DNA of 41,204 nucleotides from assembly GCA_016303065.1 (NCBI GenBank), contig JAEDMJ010000015.1:1-41204 (forward strand), written 5' to 3'. Numbering within the stretch: the stretch's first letter is position 1; every line of letters begins with the position of its first letter. The position numbers were made by a program, and so were the translations under genes. Under the pieces are notes generated by a model that had not been told where the DNA came from, made no database searches, and was given only the letters and a program-made list of their open reading frames with translations. Source of the stretch: Clostridiales bacterium (GTDB lineage: Bacteria; Bacillota; Clostridia; Oscillospirales; QAMX01). Positions 8,185 to 14,983 of this stretch are shown one piece after another.

Positions 8185-9165
8185 ATGGAAGATAAAAACG
8201 TAAAAATTCCCGGTCAGCTTGATTTTTCAAACATCAAAACCTGGTCCGTCAAGGACAGAGTGAACCTTGTCCGCATCGACAATCTCTTCAACCTGACCGA
8301 CAGCTTCCCTGAATATGAAAACCCGGACTTTGACGAGCTTGTTTCCCGCATCATCGCCGCGAAAGAAGCCGGAGCGGCCGTAATCATGTCGATCGGCGCG
8401 CACGTTATCAAAAACAATCTCTCCCGCTTTCTCATCGCCCTTATCAAAGAGGGATACATAACTCACCTTGCCGGAAACGGCGCGTGCAGCATCCACGATT
8501 TTGAGCTCTGCTACAACGGCGGAACCTCCGAAAACGTCCCCACCGCCATTGAGGACGGCTCTTTCGGAATGTGGGAGGAGACGGGCGCATGGATGAACGA
8601 AGCCATCCAGGAGGGCGCAAAGCGCGACCTGGGCTACGGCGAAGCTCTTGCCGTTTACGTTGACGAGCACCCCGAAAAGTTCCCCTACCGCGACGACTGC
8701 GTCTTCTACCAGGCGTGGAAGCACGGCGTGACCGCGACCTACCACATCGCCCTCGGCACGGACATCATCCACGAACACCCCTCCGTCGATTTCGGTGCAA
8801 TCGGCAAGTGCAGCGGCATCGACTTCCACAAATACTGCTATTCCATGTCCAAACTTGACAACGGCGTGTTCATGAACTTCGGCTCCGGCGTCATCGGACC
8901 CGAGGTCTTCCTTAAGGCGCTCTCGATCGTCCGGAACCTGGGCTATCCCACCTTCCGCATCACCACGGGCAATTTTGACCTTATCGACCTCGGCGACTAC
9001 CGCTGCAAGATCGGCTACGACGACCCCAATTACTACTACCGTCCGAGAAAGAACATCGTCAACCGTCCCACAAGCGTTGCCGGACGCGGCTGGCACTTCG
9101 TTGTCGACCACAAGGTCAGCATTCCGAACCTCTACTTCAAGCTTAAGGCCAAGGAGGCAAAGTAA
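8185..9165 (+). CDS. Conserved enzyme of uncertain function, faintly deoxyhypusine-synthase-like
   Basis: 326 residues, soluble. Not firmly recognised. It contains Gly/His/Asp-rich segments typical of an enzyme: MSIGAHVIKNNLSRFLIAL, HLAGNGACSIHDFEL, YNGGTSENVPTAIEDG, TDIIHEHPSVDFGAIG and MNFGSGVIGPEVFLKAL. The alternation of Gly-rich turns with Asp/His is reminiscent of the deoxyhypusine/homospermidine synthase fold, but the classical lysine signature of that family is not obvious. The start is at 8185, nine bases after GGAGG, not at the in-frame ATG at 8149. The SIS isomerase starts two bases after its stop, so the two are co-transcribed and probably act in one pathway, possibly sugar-phosphate or heptose related. 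That link is inference. Confidence 0.8.
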   Translation: MEDKNVKIPGQLDFSNIKTWSVKDRVNLVRIDNLFNLTDSFPEYENPDFDELVSRIIAAKEAGAAVIMSIGAHVIKNNLSRFLIALIKEGYITHLAGNGACSIHDFELCYNGGTSENVPTAIEDGSFGMWEETGAWMNEAIQEGAKRDLGYGEALAVYVDEHPEKFPYRDDCVFYQAWKHGVTATYHIALGTDIIHEHPSVDFGAIGKCSGIDFHKYCYSMSKLDNGVFMNFGSGVIGPEVFLKALSIVRNLGYPTFRITTGNFDLIDLGDYRCKIGYDDPNYYYRPRKNIVNRPTSVAGRGWHFVVDHKVSIPNLYFKLKAKEAK

Positions 9166-9167
9166 AA

Positions 9168-9818
9168 GTGAAAGAGCATTTTTCCAAAGAGCAGCTCGTC
9201 TCCCGTTTTTCCGAAAAGAATCCGAGCCTTGTGCCCCTTCTGCCCGTAATCGAGTCCGCTGTCGCCGTCATCACCGAAAGCTATAAAAACGGAGGAAGAG
9301 TTTTCTGCTGCGGCAACGGCGGCTCCAGCTCCGACTCCGCGCACATTGTCGGCGAACTTCTCAAGGGCTTCCTGTGCGAACGCCCGGTCGGCGACGAAAT
9401 GAAGGCCTCTCTCCGCAGCCACGGCGAGCTCGGCGAGCTCATGGCCGACAAGCTCCAGGGCTCCCTCGCCGCCGTCGATCTCACGACGCAGCAGGCGATC
9501 ATGTCCGCCGTTGCCAACGACACCGACCCCGTCCTTATGTACGCCCAGCAGCTCTGGGGTCTCGGAAGACGCGGCGACGTGCTCATCGGTATTTCCACCT
9601 CCGGAAACGCGAAAAATGTCCTTGCCGCCGGAATTGCCGCAAAGGAACTCGGCATGACCTCCATCTCTTTCACCGGAGAAGGCGGCGGCAAAATGGGCGA
9701 AAAATTCGACATAGCCATCCGCGTTCCTTCCGGCTGGACGCCTGAGGTTCAGGAGTACCACATCGCGGTGTACCATCTTCTCTGCGCCCTTGTCGAAGCG
9801 AATTTCTTTGACAGATAA
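9168..9818 (+). CDS. SIS-domain phosphoheptose isomerase-like protein
   Basis: 216 residues. A single SIS sugar-isomerase domain close to GmhA (sedoheptulose 7-phosphate isomerase). Features are the helical N-terminus, CCGNGGSSSDSAHIVGELL (phosphosugar-binding loop, about residues 46-64), ISTSGNAKNVLAA (second loop), and the C-terminal EVQEYHIAVYHLLCALVE helix carrying the catalytic-type Glu/His. The GTG start is two bases after the previous stop with AAGGAGG upstream. Partnering with an unidentified enzyme and not with heptose kinase genes makes the true substrate uncertain. Confidence 0.88.
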   Translation: MKEHFSKEQLVSRFSEKNPSLVPLLPVIESAVAVITESYKNGGRVFCCGNGGSSSDSAHIVGELLKGFLCERPVGDEMKASLRSHGELGELMADKLQGSLAAVDLTTQQAIMSAVANDTDPVLMYAQQLWGLGRRGDVLIGISTSGNAKNVLAAGIAAKELGMTSISFTGEGGGKMGEKFDIAIRVPSGWTPEVQEYHIAVYHLLCALVEANFFDR

Positions 9819-9840
9819 AAAATTGTTTTTATAACTGAAT

Positions 9841-9895
9841 AATCAGGGTCCTTTCCGGTCACAATATTTGCGAAGAACACGGAAGGGACCTGATT
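9841..9895 (+). other. Imperfect inverted repeat between the SIS gene and the DUF378 gene
   Basis: AATCAGGGTCCTTTCCG (9841-9857) pairs with CGGAAGGGACCTGATT (9880-9895) with one bulge, forming a long hairpin. It ends seven bases before the DUF378 start and is followed by TTATTATT. It could end the upstream transcript or structure the leader of the small gene. Confidence 0.5.
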
Positions 9896-9902
9896 TATTA
9901 TT

Positions 9903-10106
9903 ATGACAGTATTTGACAGAATTGCTCTTGCGCTTGTCGTGATCGGCGCATTGAACTGGGGAACGATCGGAATCTTCAAGTTTGACTTTGTAAGCGCTCT
10001 GTTCGGCGATATGTCCGTTTTGTCGCGCATAATTTTCACGCTTGTCGGACTCGCCGGTCTCTGGTGCATAACTCTGATCTTCCGCAAATTCGGAGAACAC
10101 GACTGA
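9903..10106 (+). CDS. DUF378 small membrane protein
   Basis: 67 residues with two hydrophobic segments (about 5-25 and 40-60). It contains the family hallmark ALVVIGALNWGTIGIF and a matching DMSVLSRIIFTLVGLAGLW second helix. The function of DUF378 proteins is unknown. The gene is isolated between a hairpin and a strong palindromic terminator. The only purine-rich stretch upstream (GGAAGGG) is farther from the ATG than normal, so the hairpin at 9841-9895 may bring it closer or hide it. Confidence 0.9.
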   Translation: MTVFDRIALALVVIGALNWGTIGIFKFDFVSALFGDMSVLSRIIFTLVGLAGLWCITLIFRKFGEHD

Positions 10107-10118
10107 TAAAAGCGCCCT

Positions 10119-10172
10119 AAAGGGCAAAAAACGTGCAAACCGCCGCGGCGGTTTGCACGTTTTTTGCCCTTT
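10119..10172. terminator. 54-nt perfect palindrome, bidirectional terminator
   Basis: Two 27-nt arms pair without a mismatch and without a loop (centre between 10145 and 10146). The arms contain A6 / T6 runs, so either transcript forms a GC-rich stem flanked by a U-tract. It lies 12 bases after the DUF378 stop. Confidence 0.88.
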
Positions 10173-10280
10173 TGAGCCCGTTTCAAAATCCGGTGCCCTC
10201 CGGCCTGACCCCCCAAACGCCCGGCAGACGCCTAAAAGCCCGGTTCCAAAAAAAGGCGGGCTTTTCCCGGAAAAGATTAA

Positions 10281-10314
10281 CCCCGGCCCGAAAGTCATGA
10301 CTTTCGGGCCGGGG
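10281..10314. repeat. 34-nt perfect palindrome
   Basis: CCCCGGCCCGAAAGTCA and its exact reverse complement meet with no spacer. It lies in a 210-bp gap (10173-10386) that also contains CGGGAAA-AA-TTTCCCG (about 10329-10344). Flanking T-runs are weak, so termination of the minus-strand operon is possible but not certain. No gene is visible in the gap. Confidence 0.65.
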
Positions 10315-10386
10315 AAAAAGCGTTTGGCTTCGGGAAAAATTTCCCGGCGCGGCTTAAAAAAGCGCGGAAAGAACGGTTTTCCCGGC

Positions 10387-11958
10387 TCAGTCCTCTTCAA
10401 CGATGAAGCCGTAGTATCTTCCGAGCCAGTAGGGAAGCGTATACACCGTTCCCGGCTCTTCCGAAAGGATGTTTCCCCCGGTTTCCACCGCGAAGGGGTT
10501 TCCGTTCCATTTCATAATGCGTCTTTCGTCCGGCGGGAGAAGATTTTTTATCTGGCGCTTGTGGAAACGGTCAAGCTCCTGTTCGTACTCGATATCTGCG
10601 CGTCCGACAATTGCCGGATCGGAATACCTCATATCCAGGGGCAGCCTTCTCAGCGTCCAGAGACAGGAGTCCATGTCGAAGTCCTCGTCCGGAGCGATGA
10701 GCTTATAGATATACGTCCAAAGGGGGTTGGCCTCACGCCGGATATTCTGCCACCACTGACCCATTCCTTCGCGGTATTTTGCGCGAAGCTCTTCATCCTC
10801 CTCAAGTATCACCAGCGGCAGATACGACAGATAACAGAGCTCTTCGTCGGAATAGTTGATCTCCTCACGGCGCTCAAGGTACTTGCAGACGATGTCCGAA
10901 TACCCCTCGTCGACGGCCAGCCTGCGATACGCCTCGGCAAAGCGTTCCTCGCCGGTCACATGGGCCGTCACCTTCAAAAACGACAGCAGCTCTGCCGAGT
11001 TAAGCGAAGAATCCGAATATCCCTTGCCGTTGAAATACTCGAGGCTCCATCTGCCCCAGCGGGTCGGACGTCCGGTGACGTCGATCAGGTAACAGCCGTT
11101 GGCAAGTATTCCGTCGCAGATTTCCGCAGCGACGCGCCTGATATGTCCGCGGATATTCTCGTCGGGAAGAAGCTCGTGGGCAATGAGATAAATCAGAAAA
11201 TGCCCGACCAGCTCGTCGCTGGACGTGTCCGACTTCCAGGTCAGGGACCCGTCCGCATATGGCACCCAGAAGCCGTCCTCGGGAAGCTTTTCTCCGCGAA
11301 GGATGTACGACCTCGCCGGGTATCCGGGACGTCCGGTCACGTCCACAAGATCCAGAACGGCGTTCACCGTAGTGACCGCGCGCTTCAAACTGTCCTCCGA
11401 TCCGGTGACGGCATACTCGTAGCACGCGCCTGCGGCGTACATCGCCGTCCAAAGACCGTCGTTGTCAGAGCTGTAATGCTTAAAATGCTCGAAATCGCCC
11501 TTCACGTCAAAGTGCGGCTCTGAAACAAAGCCGTGCCTTGTCTGGCGCGAAAGGATCCGTCCGTCGTATACCGCCGCTTTGCCGGCATATGTCATCTCTT
11601 CATACCAGATATGGGAAACGCCTGTCTCCGTGCGCACCCAGACTCCGTTTCCGTCCGGAAGGAGCGAAACGCATCTGTTGTCGGCAAGATATCTCGGCGC
11701 GGCAAAAAACTGCACCTTATCGCGGGGATCTCCGTCGAAAGCGGTTCTGGTAAGGCCGTTTGCGTTTCCGATCCAGACCGCGCCGTCCGAAGTCCGGCAC
11801 ATGCATCCCGGCGCGCCGTTCGGAAGGGGCGCGGCTGCGCTCTCCGAAAGCTCCTTTGGAACGCGGGGATCGTCCAAAGACATCTGTTCACATTTTTTCT
11901 GCATAAAGGCAGAGACGCGGATTCTGTCCTTTTCTGCCGCAGAATTTCTTCCAAGCAT
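10387..11958 (-). CDS. Large cytoplasmic protein: propeller-like repeats plus helical-toroid-like region, function unknown
   Basis: 523 residues, no signal peptide. Residues about 40-120 hold two copies of a Reg_prop-like beta-propeller repeat (CRTSDGAVWIGNANGLTR and SLLPDGNGVWVRTETGVSH). The remaining 400 residues are rich in Trp, Tyr and acidic residues (DNDGLWTAMYAAGACYEY, LTWKSDTSSDELVGHFL, YFNGKGYSDSSLNSAELLSFL) in a pattern like the (alpha/alpha)6 barrels of glycosidases. No catalytic signature is claimed. The ATG at 11958 has AGAGGTG seven bases upstream; an in-frame GTG at 11967 is part of that site. It follows rsmE after 37 bases, probably in one operon. Confidence 0.85.
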   Translation of the reverse strand: MLGRNSAAEKDRIRVSAFMQKKCEQMSLDDPRVPKELSESAAAPLPNGAPGCMCRTSDGAVWIGNANGLTRTAFDGDPRDKVQFFAAPRYLADNRCVSLLPDGNGVWVRTETGVSHIWYEEMTYAGKAAVYDGRILSRQTRHGFVSEPHFDVKGDFEHFKHYSSDNDGLWTAMYAAGACYEYAVTGSEDSLKRAVTTVNAVLDLVDVTGRPGYPARSYILRGEKLPEDGFWVPYADGSLTWKSDTSSDELVGHFLIYLIAHELLPDENIRGHIRRVAAEICDGILANGCYLIDVTGRPTRWGRWSLEYFNGKGYSDSSLNSAELLSFLKVTAHVTGEERFAEAYRRLAVDEGYSDIVCKYLERREEINYSDEELCYLSYLPLVILEEDEELRAKYREGMGQWWQNIRREANPLWTYIYKLIAPDEDFDMDSCLWTLRRLPLDMRYSDPAIVGRADIEYEQELDRFHKRQIKNLLPPDERRIMKWNGNPFAVETGGNILSEEPGTVYTLPYWLGRYYGFIVEED

Positions 11959-11995
11959 TATTATCACCTCTTTAACCGATGTTCTTTAGTTTTTT

Positions 11996-12724
11996 TCAAA
12001 ACTCTCCGAAGGCGTACATCACGGCGGTCAGCGCGCACAGAGGCGCCGTCTCACACCGGAGTATCCTGCTCCCGAGAGTTACGGTTTTCCATCCGAGCGC
12101 GCAGGCGCGCTCATATTCCGCCGGGGATATTCCGCCCTCCGGTCCGGTAAGTATCGCGACCGACGACACGCCGGGATTTTCGGAAAGCACCTTTGAAAGC
12201 GCGTCGCCGCCGCACTCGTAGCACAAAAGCGCAAGCTCCGCCTTTGCGCCCTCCGAAACGGCCGTTTCAAAGGAGACGACCTCGGAAATTTCGGGAACGG
12301 CGCCGCGGCCGCACTGTTTGGCCGCCTCTTCCGCGATTTTCTTCCGCCGCTGGAGCTTGTTGTCCTCTCGGCCCGACGGGCGCGCAACGGACCTTGCGGC
12401 GGCAAAGGGCACGACCGCGCCGGCGCCCAGCTCCACGGCTTTTTGAACGATATGTTCAAGCTTTTCCGCTTTAGGCAGACCGACGTAAAGCGTGACCTTC
12501 ACTCCCGGCTCGCCCGACGCCGGACGCGAAGCTCCGACCTGCACCGAAACGCAGTCCCGGGTTATCTCCGATATGCGGCAGTCGTACTCCGTGCCGAGAG
12601 CGCAAATCACCAATTCGTCGCCGACCTCTGCCCGCAGGGACTTTGACAGGTGCCTTGCATCGTCCCCGGTGATCAGATAGCTCTGTCCCGGGGTCAGAAC
12701 CTCTTCCGTGTAAAGCTTTCTCAT
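11996..12724 (-). CDS. rsmE: 16S rRNA m3U1498 methyltransferase
   Basis: 242 residues. A SPOUT-class methyltransferase for U1498 of 16S rRNA. It has an N-terminal PUA-like domain (HLSKSLRAEVGDELVICA) and the C-terminal knot: GLPKAEKLEHIVQKAVELG, LTGPEGGISPAEYE and LGSRILRCETAPLCALT, all diagnostic. The ATG overlaps the glnN stop by four bases, so the two are co-translated although functionally unrelated. Confidence 0.96.
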   Translation of the reverse strand: MRKLYTEEVLTPGQSYLITGDDARHLSKSLRAEVGDELVICALGTEYDCRISEITRDCVSVQVGASRPASGEPGVKVTLYVGLPKAEKLEHIVQKAVELGAGAVVPFAAARSVARPSGREDNKLQRRKKIAEEAAKQCGRGAVPEISEVVSFETAVSEGAKAELALLCYECGGDALSKVLSENPGVSSVAILTGPEGGISPAEYERACALGWKTVTLGSRILRCETAPLCALTAVMYAFGEF

Positions 12725-14811
12725 TTGATGCTGTAAAGAATTTCCGAATATGTCGGATAGGGCCAGAAGCGCTTGTCGACAATGGTCTCAAGCTCGTCGG
12801 CGGCGCGCCGCACCTTTTCCATTGCCGGAAGCACGCTGTCATGAAAGCGCCCGGCAACGGCTTCCGTGCCGCTTAACTCACGCGTTTGGGCAAGCTTTGC
12901 TTCCAGCTCATCCGTGCAGTCCGAAAGAACTTCAACGATTCCGCTGACCTTTTCGAGCAGCTTTCGCTCAGTCGCGGCACAGTCGCGTCCCAAAAACTCG
13001 TTTTTCCTGAGTCCGGTTTCCGCAAGTCTGTCCTCAAAGCGGATTGCGGACGGAATGATCTCCCGCTTGAGCATATCGAGAAGGGTCAGGGCTTCGATGT
13101 TGATGATCTTTGCGTAGTTTTCAAAGTGGATCTCTCTTCGCGCGTGCATTTCCGCCCGGTTCATAACCCCAAATCGCTCAAACATGGCGACGTTTTCGTC
13201 GCTGTCATAGTATTTGAGAGCGTCGACCGTGGAGCGCAGATCGAGAAGCCCTCTCCGCACGGCTTCCTCGCCCCATTCGGCGGAATAGTTGTTGCCGTCA
13301 AAAATTATGCGCCTGTGCTCGGTAAGCTGTTCCCGGATCAAAGCATTGAGCTCGGTTCCGAAGTCGGCCGCGTTTTCAAGCCGGTCCGCAAACTCGCAGA
13401 GGGATTCGGCAAAAATCGTGTTGAGCACGGTGTTTATTCCGGCGATCGAAACCGCGGAGCCAGGCATCCGGAATTCAAACTTGTTCCCCGTAAACGCAAA
13501 CGGCGACGTGCGGTTGCGGTCGGTCGAATCCTGCTTAAACTTCGGAAGAACCGACGCGCCGATCTCAAGACTCTTGCGCTTTTTCTCGTGATAGGACTTG
13601 TCGGCGATTATCGCATCGATGACCCCGGTCAGCTGTTCTCCGAGGAAAATTGAGATGACCGTCGGCGGCGCTTCGCTTCCTCCGAGCCTGTGGTCGTTTC
13701 CGGCGGAAACCGTAGAGATGCGAAGCATATCCTGGTGCTTGTCCACGGCGCGTATCATCGCCGTCAGGAAAAGCATGAACCTGGCGTTCTGCGAGGGCGT
13801 GTCGCCCGGGGACAAAAGATTCTCCCCGAGGTCGGTTCCGATCGACCAGTTGTTGTGTTTTCCGCTGCCGTTCACTCCGGCAAAAGGCTTTTCATGGAGA
13901 AGGCAGACCATTCCGTGCCGGTCTGCGATCCTTTTCAGAAACTCCATGATGAGCTGGTTGTGGTCGGTGGCGATATTTGTGGTGGCGTATATCGGGGCAA
14001 GCTCGTGCTGGGCGGGCGCAACCTCCTTGTGCTCGGTCTTCGCAAGCACGCCCAGCCGCCAGAGCTCCTCGTCAAGCTCCTTCATGAAGCGGGACACTCT
14101 GGGGTTTATCGCGCCGTAATAGTGGTCGTCCATCTCCTGACCCTTGTTCGGCTTTGCGCCCACAAGGGTGCGTCCGCAGAAGATAAGGTCGGGGCGCTTT
14201 TCATAGACATCGCGGTCCACAAGGAAGTACTCCTGCTCCGCGCCAACGCTCGTCTGGACTCTGCGGCAATCCGACCCAAAGAGCTTCATAACGCGCATCG
14301 CCTGTTTTTCGACGGCTTCCATGGATCTCAGAAGCGGAGTTTTCTTGTCGAGCGCCGCGCCGCCGTAAGAACAGTAGGCCGTCGGTATGCAAAGGGTATC
14401 GTCCTTTATAAACGTGTAGGACGTCGGGTCCCATGCGGTATATCCCCTCGCCTCAAACGTGGTCCTGAGACCTCCCGAGGGGAAGGAGCTTGCGTCCGAC
14501 TCGCCCTTCACAAGAGCCTTGCCGGAAAACTCCATGATAACTCCGCACTCCCCGTCGGGGCTTATAAAGCTGTCGTGCTTCTCGGCGGTAATTCCGTTCA
14601 GAGGCTGGAACCAGTGGGTATAGTGCGTCGCCCCCATTTCGATGGCCCAATCGCGCATCGCGGCGGCGACAACATTGGCAATGTCAAGCTGAAGCGGCCT
14701 GCCTTCGGCAATCGTACTCTTCAGCGCTTTATAGACCTCAGCGGGAAGTCTCGCTTCCATCACCTTGTCGTTAAAGACCATACTTCCAAAAAGTTCCGGT
14801 ATATCCTTCAT
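12721..14811 (-). CDS. glnN: Glutamine synthetase type III
   Basis: 696 residues, the size of GSIII and about 250 longer than GSI. It makes glutamine from glutamate, ammonia and ATP. The GSIII-specific N-terminus (DWAIEMGATHYTHWFQPLNG) is followed by the ELAPIYATTNIATDHNQL metal region, the catalytic glycine loop PFAGVNGSGKHNNWS (about residue 310) and RNRTSPFAFTGNKFEFR, then a long helical C-terminal extension. It is transcribed from its own promoter after the carB terminator. Confidence 0.97.
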   Translation of the reverse strand: MKDIPELFGSMVFNDKVMEARLPAEVYKALKSTIAEGRPLQLDIANVVAAAMRDWAIEMGATHYTHWFQPLNGITAEKHDSFISPDGECGVIMEFSGKALVKGESDASSFPSGGLRTTFEARGYTAWDPTSYTFIKDDTLCIPTAYCSYGGAALDKKTPLLRSMEAVEKQAMRVMKLFGSDCRRVQTSVGAEQEYFLVDRDVYEKRPDLIFCGRTLVGAKPNKGQEMDDHYYGAINPRVSRFMKELDEELWRLGVLAKTEHKEVAPAQHELAPIYATTNIATDHNQLIMEFLKRIADRHGMVCLLHEKPFAGVNGSGKHNNWSIGTDLGENLLSPGDTPSQNARFMLFLTAMIRAVDKHQDMLRISTVSAGNDHRLGGSEAPPTVISIFLGEQLTGVIDAIIADKSYHEKKRKSLEIGASVLPKFKQDSTDRNRTSPFAFTGNKFEFRMPGSAVSIAGINTVLNTIFAESLCEFADRLENAADFGTELNALIREQLTEHRRIIFDGNNYSAEWGEEAVRRGLLDLRSTVDALKYYDSDENVAMFERFGVMNRAEMHARREIHFENYAKIINIEALTLLDMLKREIIPSAIRFEDRLAETGLRKNEFLGRDCAATERKLLEKVSGIVEVLSDCTDELEAKLAQTRELSGTEAVAGRFHDSVLPAMEKVRRAADELETIVDKRFWPYPTYSEILYSIK

Positions 14812-14850
14812 ATTTCCCTCTAAATTCCAATCTCTTAATATACAGAGTAT

Positions 14851-14880
14851 AGATTACCATATTTCGACGGCGTTTGTCAA
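14851..14880 (-). promoter_or_regulatory. Probable glnN promoter
   Basis: Minus strand TTGACA (14880-14875), an 18-bp spacer ending in TGG (extended -10) and TAATCT (14856-14851). The -10 is weak but the -35 is perfect. It lies 40-70 bases before the glnN ATG. Confidence 0.6.
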
Positions 14881-14929
14881 GTCAAACGGCCGCAAAAGTG
14901 AGCCCGCGCCCGGCCGCCCTCCGGACCCG

Positions 14930-14967
14930 AAAAAAGACGGCGCAGCCCATTCAAACCGCGCCGTCTT
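14930..14967 (-). terminator. Terminator of carB
   Basis: On the minus strand AAGACGGCGC and GCGCCGTCTT pair over a 14-nt loop and run into T6. It starts 17 bases after the carB stop. Confidence 0.92.
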
Positions 14968-14983
14968 ATTCCGTCAGCAGATT

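Noticed and set aside
10153..11523. A 456-codon plus-strand frame opposite the unknown large protein
   Set aside because: No ribosome binding site and no recognisable domains. It starts inside the terminator palindrome, and the minus-strand gene has a good start and propeller repeats.
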